In this document: one piece after another, positions 8,258 to 17,997 of the stretch
Numbering within the stretch: position 1 is the first letter of the stretch
Layout: every line of letters starts with the position of its first letter
From: Sulfurospirillaceae bacterium
Lineage (GTDB): Bacteria > Campylobacterota > Campylobacteria > Campylobacterales > Sulfurospirillaceae
DNA length: 64,000 bases
Reading direction: 5' to 3'
Assembly (NCBI GenBank): GCA_028684065.1
Contig: JAQUGO010000008.1
Span: 1-64,000, forward strand
Position numbers and translations under genes: made by a program
Notes under the pieces: model-generated
Database searches by the model: none
What the model was told of the DNA's origin: nothing
The model's input: only the letters and a program-made list of their open reading frames with translations

Positions 8258-10222
8258 ATGACTCCAAATAATAATCAAGACAATAACGACAAAAAGAATT
8301 TCTTTAACCAAAATCCAATTTTAGTTTTTGCAATTTTTTCTATTGTAATTATTTTAATTTTTAAGAATTTTATGTCTTCCCCTGATAATGGTATGGAAAA
8401 TAATAATTTTGGCTCCAACAGTGTTGCTAAAACCATAAATTATTATGAGTTAAAAGAACTTATCAAAGGCAATAAAGTCAATTATGTTGCGATTGGACAA
8501 ACAACAATCAAAGCATTTGCGAATGATGCTTCTCCTAAAGTTGTTTATAATGTCAAAAAAGTGGGTGAAGACAGTACTCTTATCCCTTTGATGGATGAGA
8601 AAAAGATTAGTTATGGTGGCTTTAACGAAACAAATATACTCACCGAAATACTTTTTTCATGGGTCCTTCCAGTCTTTGTATTCTTTGGTATTTGGATGTT
8701 TTTGGCAAACAAAATGCAAAAAAATATGGGTGGTGGAATTTTAGGAATGGGCAGTAGTAAAAAGCTTGTCAATTCCGAGAAACCAAATGTAAAATTTGAT
8801 GATGTTGCGGGTGTTGAAGAGGCAAAAGAGGAAGTTAAAGAGATTGTTGACTTTTTAAAGCACCCTGATCGCTATATGAATTTGGGTGCAAAAATCCCTA
8901 AAGGTGTTTTGTTAGTAGGACCTCCTGGTACGGGAAAAACATTACTTGCTAAAGCTGTTGCAGGCGAGGCAAGTGTTCCGTTCTTCTCTGTTTCTGGCTC
9001 AAGTTTTATTGAAATGTTCGTTGGTGTAGGTGCTAGTCGTGTTAGAGACCTTTTTGAAAATGCAAAAAAAGAAGCCCCAGCTATTGTTTTTATCGACGAA
9101 ATTGATGCAATTGGTAAAAGTAGAGCGGCCAATGGTATGATGGGTGGCAATGATGAAAGAGAACAAACACTTAATCAATTGCTGGCTGAAATGGATGGTT
9201 TTAGCTCCGATAAATCCCCCGTTATTGTACTTGCTGCCACTAATAGACCAGAAGTTTTGGATGCGGCACTTTTAAGACCAGGTCGTTTTGATAGACAAGT
9301 TTTAGTGGATAAGCCAGATTTTCAAGGCAGAAAAGATATTTTAAAAGTTCACAGTACCGACATCAAACTTGGTAAAGATATTAATCTTGAAGAGATCGCA
9401 AGACTTACAGCGGGTTTGGCGGGAGCAGATTTAGCTAATATTATTAATGAAGCAGCTCTTTTGGGTGGGCGTAAAAGTAAAGCATATGTCGAACAAGTAG
9501 ATATGGTCGAAGCCGTTGAACGTGCCATTGCTGGATTGGAAAAAAAGAGCAGACGCATTAACCCTGAAGAGAAACGTATTGTTGCGTATCATGAAAGTGG
9601 GCATGCTTTAATAGCAGAAACAACCAAAGGTGCCAAAAGAGTCTCTAAAGTTTCTATCATCCCAAGAGGATTAGCAGCTTTAGGTTATACGCTTAATACG
9701 CCTGAAGAGAATAAATTTTTAATGCAAAAGCATGAATTGGTAGCGGAAGTTGATGTCCTTTTAGGTGGTCGTGCAGCTGAAGAGTTATTTATCGGAGAGA
9801 TTTCCACCGGAGCAGGTAACGATTTAGAGCGTGCAACAGATATCGTCAAATCAATGGCTGGAATTTATGGAATGAGTGATATTGCTGGTTTAATGGTTTT
9901 AGAAAAACAGCGCAATACCTTTTTGAATGGTGGAACGTCAAAAGATTATAGTGATAAAATGGCTGAAAAGCTAGATGAACATATTAAGAGTATGTTACAA
10001 GAGCGCTATGAAATTGTCAAAATTCGCTTAGAAGAATATAGAGAGTGTATTGAGAGTATTGTTGCATCTCTCAATGAGCATGAAACTATTGATGGTGAGC
10101 ATTTACGAGAATTAATCAGTGCCTATGAAAATAAAAAAGGGATAGTATCAGAGATTCGTATTATCAATAAAGAAGATACAATCGTGGTAGCTCCTAAAGA
10201 AGATGAAGAGGGCGATGCATAA
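8258..10222 (+). CDS. ftsH: ATP-dependent zinc metalloprotease FtsH
   Basis: FtsH is a membrane-bound AAA+ protease that degrades misfolded membrane proteins and regulatory targets. In order: a first membrane helix (about 23-40), a small periplasmic domain, a second helix (about 130-148), the AAA+ module with Walker A GPPGTGKT near 221, Walker [11 protein letters not shown] and the second region of homology ([20 protein letters not shown]), then the M41 protease with zinc motif HESGH at 445-449 and the third ligand in [10 protein letters not shown]. Length 654 is normal. The start directly follows the prmA stop, with AGGAAATAG as SD. The last base is shared with the start of the Psd-like gene, so translation is coupled. 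Confidence 0.97.
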   Translation: MTPNNNQDNNDKKNFFNQNPILVFAIFSIVIILIFKNFMSSPDNGMENNNFGSNSVAKTINYYELKELIKGNKVNYVAIGQTTIKAFANDASPKVVYNVKKVGEDSTLIPLMDEKKISYGGFNETNILTEILFSWVLPVFVFFGIWMFLANKMQKNMGGGILGMGSSKKLVNSEKPNVKFDDVAGVEEAKEEVKEIVDFLKHPDRYMNLGAKIPKGVLLVGPPGTGKTLLAKAVAGEASVPFFSVSGSSFIEMFVGVGASRVRDLFENAKKEAPAIVFIDEIDAIGKSRAANGMMGGNDEREQTLNQLLAEMDGFSSDKSPVIVLAATNRPEVLDAALLRPGRFDRQVLVDKPDFQGRKDILKVHSTDIKLGKDINLEEIARLTAGLAGADLANIINEAALLGGRKSKAYVEQVDMVEAVERAIAGLEKKSRRINPEEKRIVAYHESGHALIAETTKGAKRVSKVSIIPRGLAALGYTLNTPEENKFLMQKHELVAEVDVLLGGRAAEELFIGEISTGAGNDLERATDIVKSMAGIYGMSDIAGLMVLEKQRNTFLNGGTSKDYSDKMAEKLDEHIKSMLQERYEIVKIRLEEYRECIESIVASLNEHETIDGEHLRELISAYENKKGIVSEIRIINKEDTIVVAPKEDEEGDA

Positions 10223-10875
10223 TGCTAAGCCACACAACGACACAAATAATCGCAAAGGAAGGATGGAGTCAAAGTGTTTTTACTTTGATGCTTTTTGTTC
10301 TTTCTTATACGATTTCATGTGTACCGTGGTTTTTTTTCGGCATTTTTATTTTTACACTTTTCTTATACAGAAATCCAGAACGACTATACGAAGAAGAAGA
10401 CGAGTATAGTTTTCTTTCTCCGTGTGATGGAAAAATTATTGATATTCAAAAGGTAACACTTAAAGAGGGTACACAAAAACTCAGTGTCGTTATTCAAAAA
10501 TCTATTTTTAATGTAGGAATATTAAGAGCACCTATGACACTTAGTATTTTAGAAACACATAAAAGAAATGGTTTATTTTTACCTAGAACCTCTCCTTTGG
10601 CATTACAATTAGGTGAAAAAAATACTCTTACATGTCGAAGTGTTTTTGGTGAAATTAAACTGGTGCTACGCTGTGGAGCGTGGAGTCAAAAAATGGAACT
10701 TATTAAGAGTATTGGGCCATTAAAACTAGGGCAACGCTTTGCTTTTTTAAATGAAGGTGATGTTACTTTACTTCTTCCCCTAGATGCAAGATTGAAAGTC
10801 TCTTTGAATGATGATGTCAAGGCAGGTACAACAGTACTTGGCTATTTTGATTATAAGGGTCACGATGATAAATAA
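10222..10875 (+). CDS. Phosphatidylserine decarboxylase-related protein lacking the pyruvoyl-forming motif
   Basis: The 217-residue protein resembles the short form of phosphatidylserine decarboxylase: an N-terminal membrane anchor (about 15-50), then SPCDGKIIDIQKV near 70 and a C-terminal barrel. Active enzymes self-cleave at a serine in an FGSS/LGST-type motif to make the pyruvoyl group. Here the corresponding stretch (about 169-190) reads LGQRFAFLNEGDVTLLLP, with no Gly-Ser pair. It directly precedes pssA, which makes phosphatidylserine, and C. jejuni has a similar psd-related gene (Cj1115c) in the same place. So the context says phospholipid metabolism, but decarboxylation by the normal mechanism looks impossible. 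A scaffold or lipid-binding role is inference. Confidence 0.7.
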   Translation: MLSHTTTQIIAKEGWSQSVFTLMLFVLSYTISCVPWFFFGIFIFTLFLYRNPERLYEEEDEYSFLSPCDGKIIDIQKVTLKEGTQKLSVVIQKSIFNVGILRAPMTLSILETHKRNGLFLPRTSPLALQLGEKNTLTCRSVFGEIKLVLRCGAWSQKMELIKSIGPLKLGQRFAFLNEGDVTLLLPLDARLKVSLNDDVKAGTTVLGYFDYKGHDDK

Positions 10876-11602
10876 TACTGGTAACAAATTACAATTGATT
10901 TATATTTTCCCTAATCTTTTCACAGCCGCGAGTGCTTTTTTAGGAGTTATTAGTATTTTAGCTTCTGCTGCCGGTGAGTTTGAAAAAGCAGCTGGGTTTA
11001 TTTTACTTTCATTGATATTTGATGGGCTTGATGGCAGAGTTGCACGTATGACCAATACTACAAGTCAATTTGGTGCAGAATTTGATTCTTTGGCAGATAT
11101 AGTAGCCTTTGGTGTCGCGCCTGCAATGCTTTTTTATTTTAGTATTGGGCATTCTTTTGGTAAATTAGGCTCACTGATGTGTGCGATGTATGTTGTTTTT
11201 GGTGCTATCCGACTAGCACGCTTCAATGTGATGATTGGGGTCAGTGAACCTTCTGTTTTTATAGGTGTTCCTATTCCTACTGCTGCAGTTGTTGTAGCGA
11301 TGTGGATTTTATTTTATCAAGAGCATGCTTTTATGCAAGGCTTAGAATGGACAGCTTTAATAGGACTAGGCATCTTGTCTTTCTTAATGGTTAGTAATAT
11401 TCGATACCCAAGTTTTAAAAAGATTGATTTTAAAAAAGCCAATTTAATTAAAATTTTAGTCTATTTAGTGCTTTCATTTTCAATTTTGTATCTTTTTCCT
11501 ATTGAAGCTGGAACAGGTTTAGTGACAGCTTATCTTTTTTATGGGTTAGGAAGAGGTATTTATAATTTCGTAATTGCAAAATACCATAAAAATTCAGTAT
11601 AA
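10865..11602 (+). CDS. pssA: CDP-diacylglycerol-serine O-phosphatidyltransferase PssA
   Basis: PssA makes phosphatidylserine from CDP-diacylglycerol and L-serine at the inner membrane. The CDP-alcohol phosphotransferase motif D-x2-DG-x2-AR-x8-G-x3-D-x3-D is complete in DGLDGRVARM...FGAEFDSLAD (about 49-74). The rest is membrane helices, giving about 245 residues, typical of the type II enzyme. I start at ATG 10865 (MINNTGNKLQ), overlapping the upstream gene by 11 bases; an upstream in-frame ATG at 10808 would add 19 polar residues deep inside that gene. The TATAAT repeats at the 3' end look like the promoter of the next transcript. Confidence 0.93.
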   Translation: MINNTGNKLQLIYIFPNLFTAASAFLGVISILASAAGEFEKAAGFILLSLIFDGLDGRVARMTNTTSQFGAEFDSLADIVAFGVAPAMLFYFSIGHSFGKLGSLMCAMYVVFGAIRLARFNVMIGVSEPSVFIGVPIPTAAVVVAMWILFYQEHAFMQGLEWTALIGLGILSFLMVSNIRYPSFKKIDFKKANLIKILVYLVLSFSILYLFPIEAGTGLVTAYLFYGLGRGIYNFVIAKYHKNSV

Positions 11603-11608
11603 TATAAT
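11598..11608 (+). promoter_or_regulatory. Probable -10 elements for the leuA leader transcript
   Basis: Two overlapping TATAAT hexamers (11598-11603 and 11603-11608) straddle the pssA stop codon. A transcript from here would begin around 11612-11618, at the base of the long hairpin, and run through the leader peptide into leuA. A strong -35 is not obvious, which is common for sigma-70 promoters in this phylum. Confidence 0.5.
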
Positions 11609-11611
11609 ATC

Positions 11612-11654
11612 TTGCATCTTATAGGACTATTATCAAAAGTTCTATAAGATGCAA
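11612..11654 (+). other. Long perfect hairpin at the start of the leuA leader
   Basis: TTGCATCTTATAG (11612-11624) is exactly complementary to 11642-11654, and pairing extends four more steps (one G-U) to a 9-base loop. No T-run follows on either strand, so it is not a standard intrinsic terminator for pssA. It would sit at the very 5' end of the leuA transcript, where it could protect the mRNA or serve in regulation. Confidence 0.6.
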
Positions 11655-11680
11655 AGCTATCAATTAAGAAAGGAGAGACG

Positions 11681-11776
11681 ATGAATAGCGTGAATATTGG
11701 TATCATAAAATCCATCAAAATTTTACCCAAAATAGAGATAAAAAACGCTCTCCTGCAACTACAACTCCTCTTCTAA
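11681..11776 (+). CDS. leuL: Leucine-rich leader peptide of leuA
   Basis: A 31-codon open frame starts at ATG 11681, with AAGGAGAG (11670-11677) upstream as a near-perfect ribosome-binding site, and ends at TAA 11774-11776, 54 bases before leuA. The peptide ends ALLQLQLLF: five of the last eight residues are leucine, encoded CTC, CTG, CTA, CTC, CTC. These CTN codons contrast with the TTA/TTG that dominate neighbouring genes, including TTA at the leader's own Leu15. This is the layout of an amino-acid-sensing leader peptide, where ribosomes stall on leucine codons when charged tRNA-Leu is scarce. The stretch CTCTCCT (11748-11754), spanning the first Leu codons, is complementary to the leader's SD AGGAGAG. 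No clear terminator hairpin follows, so the mechanism may act on translation or RNA stability. The gene name is by analogy only. Confidence 0.75.
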   Translation: MNSVNIGIIKSIKILPKIEIKNALLQLQLLF

Positions 11777-11830
11777 TTAACCTTTTTATTTTACAAATCA
11801 ACTAAGCAAAACAAACTTAAGGATTATACT

Positions 11831-13384
11831 ATGAGTAATATTATTAAAATTTTTGATACAACGTTACGTGATGGTGAGCAGAGTCCTGGTGCTTCAATGA
11901 ATACGGAAGAGAAAATACAAATTGCCTTACAATTACAAAAATTGGGAGTTGATATTATTGAAGCTGGATTTGCCGCAGCAAGCCCGGGGGATTTTGATGC
12001 TATTGCCCGTATAAGTGAGATGATTACGCATAGTACGGTATGTTCTTTGGCACGTTCTTTAGAAAAAGATATTAAAGCAGCAGGCGAAGCAGTGGCTCGT
12101 GCAAAGATGAGACGTATCCATACGTTTATCGCTACTAGTCAAATCCATATGCAGTATAAACTTAAGATGACACCCGATCAAGTCATCAAAAAAGCTGTTG
12201 AAGCGGTTCAATACGCAAAAACTTTTTGTGATGATATTGAGTTTAGCTGTGAGGACGCAGGACGTAGTGATGTAAGTTTTATGAAAGAAGTTCTTGATGC
12301 GGTTATTCAAGCAGGTGCTACTACCCTTAATATCCCAGATACAGTAGGGTACCGTTTACCGAATGAAATGGGTGCTATCATTAAGTCCTTATATGAGTTT
12401 GTAGGGGATAGAGCAATTATTTCTGTGCATAATCACAATGATTTGGGATTAGCCGTTGCAAACTCTTTGGCATGTATTGAAAATGGAGCACGTCAGGTTG
12501 AATGTACGATTAATGGTTTAGGCGAGCGTGCAGGGAACGCTGCACTTGAAGAGATTGTGATGATCTTAAAGACGCGAAAAGATCATTTTTCTCAGTTTGA
12601 TACGAATATTAATATTAAAGAAATTTATCCAACAAGTAAATTAGTATCTTCTATCACGGGACTTGAGCCACAACCCAATAAAGCCATCGTAGGTAAGAAT
12701 GCGTTTTCCCATGAGAGTGGAATACATCAAGACGGTGTCTTAAAGCATACACAGACATATGAAATAATGAATGCAAAAGATATAGGACTTGATAAAAACT
12801 CAATTGTTTTAGGAAAACATTCAGGTCGTCATGCCTTTAAAGATAAATTGAAAAGCTTGGGTTATGATTTAAAAGATGAAGATATAAATGAAGCATTTGA
12901 GCGTTTTAAAATTGTAGCTGACCAGAAAAAAGAGATGTTTGATGATGATATTAGAGCTTTGGTAGCCGAAGAAATTACAAAGATTCCTCAAGTATTTGAA
13001 TTGATTACATTACAACTTTCAGATTGCTCTCCTGGAGGTGTTCCAAGTGCTGCTGTTACAATTCGTCATGAGGGCATTGATATTACGGATGCTGCTATTG
13101 GTAATGGTACTATGGATGCTGTCTTTAAAGTCATTGATCGTGTCTGTAAGGTCAGTGGTGAGCTTAAGGATTATAAAGTTGATGCAGTAACACAAGGCAA
13201 AGATGCAATGGCTAGAGTATTGGTTAAAGTTGTTTTTGATGAAAGTAAACCAGCGATTATGGGACATGGTCTTAGTGTTGATACGATGCTTGCAACAGCA
13301 AAGGCATATATCGGTGCACTCAATAGTTATATGTCTATGCGAGATGGCCTTAGGAATATTAACGCGAAAGCAAATAGTATCTAA
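11831..13384 (+). CDS. leuA: 2-isopropylmalate synthase LeuA
   Basis: LeuA condenses acetyl-CoA with 2-ketoisovalerate in the first committed step of leucine synthesis. The N-terminal TIM barrel has [13 protein letters not shown] (about 8-20, with metal-binding Asp) and the metal ligands in [14 protein letters not shown] near 200. The C-terminal LeuA regulatory domain (about 390-510), which binds leucine for feedback inhibition, is intact. Length 517 is that of the classic bacterial enzyme. The ATG has AAGGA at 11819-11823. A leucine-rich leader peptide lies directly upstream, so control is probably both by feedback and by leucine-dependent leader translation. leuB, leuC and leuD do not follow; the gene ends at a strong terminator facing pflB. 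Confidence 0.97.
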   Translation: MSNIIKIFDTTLRDGEQSPGASMNTEEKIQIALQLQKLGVDIIEAGFAAASPGDFDAIARISEMITHSTVCSLARSLEKDIKAAGEAVARAKMRRIHTFIATSQIHMQYKLKMTPDQVIKKAVEAVQYAKTFCDDIEFSCEDAGRSDVSFMKEVLDAVIQAGATTLNIPDTVGYRLPNEMGAIIKSLYEFVGDRAIISVHNHNDLGLAVANSLACIENGARQVECTINGLGERAGNAALEEIVMILKTRKDHFSQFDTNINIKEIYPTSKLVSSITGLEPQPNKAIVGKNAFSHESGIHQDGVLKHTQTYEIMNAKDIGLDKNSIVLGKHSGRHAFKDKLKSLGYDLKDEDINEAFERFKIVADQKKEMFDDDIRALVAEEITKIPQVFELITLQLSDCSPGGVPSAAVTIRHEGIDITDAAIGNGTMDAVFKVIDRVCKVSGELKDYKVDAVTQGKDAMARVLVKVVFDESKPAIMGHGLSVDTMLATAKAYIGALNSYMSMRDGLRNINAKANSI

Positions 13385-13387
13385 TCA

Positions 13388-13426
13388 AAGGTCACATGTA
13401 GAAGAAATTTTTCTACATGTGACCTT
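13388..13426. terminator. Bidirectional terminator between leuA and pflB
   Basis: A perfect 16-base stem (13388-13403 with 13411-13426) with a 7-base loop sits between two convergent genes. Its right arm reaches into the pflB stop codon at 13425-13427. The arms begin AAGGTCACATGTAGAA, so A/T-rich ends flank the stem on both strands, as expected for shared use. Confidence 0.8.
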
Positions 13427-15764
13427 ATCTTGTAATATCAAAACTAAAATACTGAGAAATAAAACTACTATTTCCAATCGTTCGATATTGCGTTGCCGCT
13501 CCTTCAAAATTACCTATTTCCTGATAAAGAAGGCCTAGTGCATAGCGGCTTTCATCATTTGTTGGATCAATTAATTTAGAAAGCTCTAAAAGCGCAATAG
13601 CATTTTCATTATGTCCAGCACCTATTGCTGCAACAGAAGCTAAAAAAATTGTGTGTGTATCTTGCTGATTAAAATCATCAATTAATTTGTTGTAGAGTGT
13701 AAATGCTTCTTCAAAATTATTGGTATAAATTTCCAAAAAAGCAAGGGTTTGCATAATAGAGGAAATATCAGAATGCTCTTCTTCCATGCGCTCACGAACG
13801 ATGTCTTTTTTTTGATAGACCAACCCACCGATTTGCAGTAATTTAACATACTGCTCTTTCACAATTTTTGGACCAAAATAAAAAGAATCATAATTAAGAT
13901 TTAAGGTGTTAAATTCGATTTGGATAGCTTTAGCATAACTTTTAATATCTTCATTTAAATGTCTAATATTAAAGGCCAAGAGATTAGCGATAATATCTTT
14001 AGGAAGTAAGGCTTGCAGTTTTTGAGAGCTTAAACGATACATATGTTCATTATTTAATTTATAGGCAGCAATTGTATCGAGAACTAAGCTCAATGGTGTT
14101 TCATCTTTACTCTTTTCAATCCAACGTGCCAAAGAGAAGTCATTACCATCGGTAAGATAAATGAGTGAAGTATAGAGGTTATCTTTTTCTAAGGTAGAGT
14201 TTTTTCCCAAACTTTCTTTAACGTCTTCACTCAATTTGCCAATATCCTTACCAATAAGTTTACCAGTCATGAGGGCAAATACACCTGCTAAATAATTATT
14301 GTTATCTAAATGGTAACTTTTAGAAAAATGTTTATAAGCAAGATTATAGTCACCCATTTGTGCATAAGTGAGGGCTAAATCATAATGTAAAACAGAGTGA
14401 TTTTTATACTCATCGACCATCTTTAAAAAAATATCATTGGCTTCATAAATATGAAAATCGAGGGCCTTTTTGATGCCTTTACTCATAGCGATATTCACTT
14501 TTGAAATAGTAGAACTCGCTTTAAGATAGGAAAGAGCAGGGCCAATTTCATCAATAAAGATGTTCATACTTCCTTTACGAATATAATCAATTGTTTGCTT
14601 CGCATTGAAGACTTTATAAGGGGCATAATAAAAGATAAGATTATAGGTGTTTTCATTGTTAAAAAAGAGTTCTTTCTCAAATTCAGCTTGTGCTTTTTGA
14701 ATATCAAACAAAGAGGGTTTGAGCATAGCGTGAGTTTTAAAGATAGGCTTAGCATCTGGTTCTGTGATTTTATAAACTTCTGTGAGTAAAGATGCACTGT
14801 TTTCTAAATTACCAAGTTTGTTTTCGACCAATGAGAGGGCTGCTTTGATAGGTAAATCTTCAGGTGCATTACGTAAGGCACGTAAGAGATAGTCTTTGGC
14901 TTTAGGGAATTCGCCAAGTTTAGCATACAAAAGTCCCAATGTGAAATTATCACTTTCTTTAGCGATACTAGTAAGCAATTGTTGCGCGTGTTTGGTGTAT
15001 TTTAAGCTTGCTAAAATTTTTGAAGCAAGATAGGTTTGTTCATCTTGATAAAAATCATTGCTAGGATGTGAAATGGCACTGAGTGCTTCATAATAGTAGT
15101 TTTTATAATAATTAACCAATCCAACATAATAGGAATAAAGAGGAGCATTACTCTCTTCTGGAAGATAGGCATAAGCCAGATCAATATAGTAGCGAAAGAG
15201 TTTAGGATCATTGAGTTCGATAGCACAAACAGCGGCATTAATAGCGCTGATACAGCGATGTTCTTTATTTTGAATAGCTTTTTTAAAACTCTCAAGGGCC
15301 TCTTTGAAATTTTGTTCTTTAAGTTTTGCGACACCGATATTGTAAAAAGAGATGGCTTCATTAAAGGTAGCAATGCGCTCATAAATTTTTAAAGCATCAT
15401 CCTTATTACCACGTTCGTATAAAACATTGGCTTTTCTAATCATTGTATCAAGTTTTGATGGGCTGAACTGCTCCTTAAGTTTAGGAGGTTCTACTTGTGT
15501 TATATTTAAAGGCTCTTGGGGAGGTTTTGGCGTTTTCTGTTTAAGAATAAAAAGAAGAGCAATAATCATAGAAAGCAAAAGGATTGCACTAGCAATTACT
15601 AAAAATAGTAGCTTTTTTCTAGAACGGCTACCTGCTAGTTTTTTCTTTTCACTAGCAAGATCCTCTTCGACTTGTTCTTCTGCATTTTCATCTAGCATAG
15701 GTGCGAAGTTTTCAGGTTTTTCTTCACTTCCTTCTAGGATGACAACTGCTTCTTCTTCTGCCAT
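13425..15764 (-). CDS. pflB: Flagellar motor TPR protein PflB-like (paralysed flagella)
   Basis: This 779-residue protein has an acidic cytoplasmic N-terminus (about 1-40), a basic SRSRKK stretch, one membrane helix (about 50-72) and a long periplasmic region made of many TPR-like helical repeats (for example YNIGVAKLKEQNFKEALESFKKA near 140, ALTYAQMGDYNLAYKHFSKSY and YALGLLYQEIGNFEGAATQY near the end). By topology, length and gene order (der-aroK-trpS-serS-this gene, as in Cj0386-Cj0390) it matches C. jejuni PflB, a scaffold of the enlarged polar flagellar motor needed to recruit stators. It starts one base after the serS stop, so it is the last gene of that operon. TPR sequence itself is not specific; the assignment rests mainly on synteny and topology. 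Confidence 0.8.
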   Translation of the reverse strand: MAEEEAVVILEGSEEKPENFAPMLDENAEEQVEEDLASEKKKLAGSRSRKKLLFLVIASAILLLSMIIALLFILKQKTPKPPQEPLNITQVEPPKLKEQFSPSKLDTMIRKANVLYERGNKDDALKIYERIATFNEAISFYNIGVAKLKEQNFKEALESFKKAIQNKEHRCISAINAAVCAIELNDPKLFRYYIDLAYAYLPEESNAPLYSYYVGLVNYYKNYYYEALSAISHPSNDFYQDEQTYLASKILASLKYTKHAQQLLTSIAKESDNFTLGLLYAKLGEFPKAKDYLLRALRNAPEDLPIKAALSLVENKLGNLENSASLLTEVYKITEPDAKPIFKTHAMLKPSLFDIQKAQAEFEKELFFNNENTYNLIFYYAPYKVFNAKQTIDYIRKGSMNIFIDEIGPALSYLKASSTISKVNIAMSKGIKKALDFHIYEANDIFLKMVDEYKNHSVLHYDLALTYAQMGDYNLAYKHFSKSYHLDNNNYLAGVFALMTGKLIGKDIGKLSEDVKESLGKNSTLEKDNLYTSLIYLTDGNDFSLARWIEKSKDETPLSLVLDTIAAYKLNNEHMYRLSSQKLQALLPKDIIANLLAFNIRHLNEDIKSYAKAIQIEFNTLNLNYDSFYFGPKIVKEQYVKLLQIGGLVYQKKDIVRERMEEEHSDISSIMQTLAFLEIYTNNFEEAFTLYNKLIDDFNQQDTHTIFLASVAAIGAGHNENAIALLELSKLIDPTNDESRYALGLLYQEIGNFEGAATQYRTIGNSSFISQYFSFDITR

Positions 15765-15765
15765 T

Positions 15766-17010
15766 TTACATATACTCTTTTAAAACTTCAGGAATAGCTA
15801 TGGTTCCATCTTCTTGCTGATAATTTTCCATAATTGCAATCAGTGTTCGACCCACAGCTAAAGATGAGCCATTAAGTGTATGGACAAGGCGATTTGCTTT
15901 TTCATCTTTAAAACGAATCTTGGCACGTCTGGCTTGAAAATCATGGGTATTGGAGACGGAACTGATTTCTCGGTATCTATTTTGACCAGGGAACCATACT
16001 TCTAAGTCTACTGTTTTAGCCGCACTAAAGCCTAAATCACCACCACATAGTAATAAATGACGATGTGCTAGCCCCAATGACGTTAAAAGATCAGAAGCAC
16101 AGTTAAGCATCTCTTCAAAGATAACTTCACTTTGCTCAGGAGTAGTAATACAGACTAACTCGACTTTATCAAATTGGTGTTGACGTATCATCCCTCGGGT
16201 GTCTTTACCAGCACTGCCTGCTTCTTTTCTAAAACATGCAGAATATGCTGTCATTTTAAGAGGCAACTCTTCTTTGGTAAGAATTTCATCTCTGAAAAGA
16301 TTGGTGACAGGCACTTCCGCTGTAGGAATCAAAAATAAATCTTCACCTTCAATTTTAAATAAATCATCTTCAAATTTTGGTAATTGTCCCGTTCCCATAA
16401 GGGTTTCCCGATTGACGATATATGGAACGGCGACTTCATGAAAGCCTCGTTTAGTATTAAAATCTAACATATAATTAATTAATGCACGTTCAAGTTTGGC
16501 TGCTTGATTTTTGAGAACTGAAAAACGACTTTTGGAAAGTTTTACGCCTCGCTCAAAGTCAATCCATTCTTGCTTATTATCGATATCCCAATGCTCTTTG
16601 GGTGTAAAACTAAAGGTTGGTGGTGTTAGAACACGTTTAAGCTCGATATTGTCATTTTCATCTTTCCCTTCGGGCACACACTCGTCTGGAGTATTAGGGA
16701 TAACCACAGCAAGCGCTTCAAGTTTCTCTTCTAGCGTTCTTACGTGCTCAAGCTCTTGGGCAATTTTTTGTTTATTTAAAGAGAGTTCTTCTTTAAGGGC
16801 TGTAGTATCTTTACCTTCTTTGGCATAAAGAGGAAAAAGTTTACTTTTCGCATTTTGTTCTGCTTGAAGAGGTTCAAGTTCTAATCGTGCTTTTTTAAGT
16901 TCTAGTGAGAGAGAACGTAAGGCTTCTAATAGAGTTTCATCAACATGTTTTTTGCGTAGTTTTGCGCAGATTGTTTCAAAATCATTTTGGATTAATTTAA
17001 TATCTAACAT
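15766..17010 (-). CDS. serS: Seryl-tRNA synthetase SerS
   Basis: SerS charges tRNA-Ser, including the tRNA-Ser(GCU) gene in this window. The N-terminal coiled-coil arm that grips the long variable arm spans about residues 25-105. The class II catalytic core has motif 2 ([21 protein letters not shown]) and motif 3 ([19 protein letters not shown]). Length 414 is typical. It begins 8 bases after the trpS stop region and is followed by pflB after one base, so a translation gene and a motility gene share an operon, as in Campylobacter. Confidence 0.97.
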   Translation of the reverse strand: MLDIKLIQNDFETICAKLRKKHVDETLLEALRSLSLELKKARLELEPLQAEQNAKSKLFPLYAKEGKDTTALKEELSLNKQKIAQELEHVRTLEEKLEALAVVIPNTPDECVPEGKDENDNIELKRVLTPPTFSFTPKEHWDIDNKQEWIDFERGVKLSKSRFSVLKNQAAKLERALINYMLDFNTKRGFHEVAVPYIVNRETLMGTGQLPKFEDDLFKIEGEDLFLIPTAEVPVTNLFRDEILTKEELPLKMTAYSACFRKEAGSAGKDTRGMIRQHQFDKVELVCITTPEQSEVIFEEMLNCASDLLTSLGLAHRHLLLCGGDLGFSAAKTVDLEVWFPGQNRYREISSVSNTHDFQARRAKIRFKDEKANRLVHTLNGSSLAVGRTLIAIMENYQQEDGTIAIPEVLKEYM

Positions 17011-17018
17011 ACTATTCC

Positions 17019-17984
17019 TTAGCGATAAATTCCGACAATTTCTCGGACCTGTATCATTTTTTCATTGGCAATTTTTCGAGCTTTATTAGCTCCATCTTCT
17101 AAAATATCCATCACTTCATTGGGATGGGCAAGATAATAGGCTCTTTTATCACGGGCCTCTTCAAAGAAATTCCAAATAAGACCTTGAAGATAGGCCTTAA
17201 AATGACCATAGCCTTCGCCACCTTTTTGGTAGCGTTGTTGCAATGCAAGTACTTCGTCATTTTCTAAAAAGAGTTTAGCTAAAGCATAAACATTGCATGT
17301 TGAAAAATCTTTGGGTTCTTCCATTGGTGTTGAGTCAGTGACAATTTTAGAGCATGCTTTTTTGAGCTCTTTTTCCGTGCAGAAAATATTAATGGTATTG
17401 CCATAACTTTTACTCATTTTGGCCCCATCAAGACCAGGAACGGTTGCAACAACTTCATCGACTTTATATTCGGGTATTGTAAACACATTTTCAAAGTCAT
17501 TATTAAATTTAATGGCGATATCACGGGCAATTTCTACATGTTGAATCTGATCCTTACCTACAGGGATGACTTCAGAGTCATAGAGTAAAATATCAGCCGC
17601 CATTAAAACGGGGTATGAAAACAGTGAATGGTTTGCCGCAATGCCTTTAGCTACTTTATCTTTATAACTATGCGCACGTTCCAAAAGTCCCATCGGTGTA
17701 TAGCCTGAAAGTATCCAATAAAGCTCTAAGACTTCTTTAACGTCTGATTGTACCCATAATGTTGCTTTTTGTGGGTCAATCCCTAAAGCCATAAAATTGA
17801 TAGCTGCATCAAGGGTATTATCACGTAAAGCCTTACCATCTTTGAGGGATGTTAGTGCATGATAATTGGGGATAAAAATATATAAATCACTGGTTTCTTG
17901 CAAATTGACCATTTGTTTGATAGCCCCAAAATAGTTTCCTAAATGGAGAGCTCCTGAAGGTTGAATTCCTGTTAAAACGCGCAT
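17019..17984 (-). CDS. trpS: Tryptophanyl-tRNA synthetase TrpS
   Basis: TrpS is a class I aminoacyl-tRNA synthetase for tryptophan. The HIGH-like motif is in [16 protein letters not shown] (residues 4-19) and the KMSKS motif is intact ([10 protein letters not shown], near 195). I start at ATG 17984 ([11 protein letters not shown]), which gives 321 residues and the standard N-terminus; an upstream ATG at 18059 would add 25 residues inside aroK. The gene lies 13 bases after the aroK stop in a der-aroK-trpS-serS-pflB operon. Confidence 0.96.
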   Translation of the reverse strand: MRVLTGIQPSGALHLGNYFGAIKQMVNLQETSDLYIFIPNYHALTSLKDGKALRDNTLDAAINFMALGIDPQKATLWVQSDVKEVLELYWILSGYTPMGLLERAHSYKDKVAKGIAANHSLFSYPVLMAADILLYDSEVIPVGKDQIQHVEIARDIAIKFNNDFENVFTIPEYKVDEVVATVPGLDGAKMSKSYGNTINIFCTEKELKKACSKIVTDSTPMEEPKDFSTCNVYALAKLFLENDEVLALQQRYQKGGEGYGHFKAYLQGLIWNFFEEARDKRAYYLAHPNEVMDILEDGANKARKIANEKMIQVREIVGIYR

Positions 17985-17997
17985 AACGATTCCTAAA

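Noticed and set aside
10203-10409. Plus-strand 68-codon frame with a basic C-terminus
   Set aside because: It overlaps the Psd-like gene in another frame and has no SD or domain support; it is a shadow.
11612-11654. Long hairpin read as a rho-independent terminator of pssA
   Set aside because: Neither strand has a T-run after the stem, and TATAAT elements lie immediately before it.
13388-13426. ACATGT-containing hairpin read as another copy of the TTACATGTAA word
   Set aside because: Its arms contain only TCACATGTAGA, and the stem has a terminator role that explains it.
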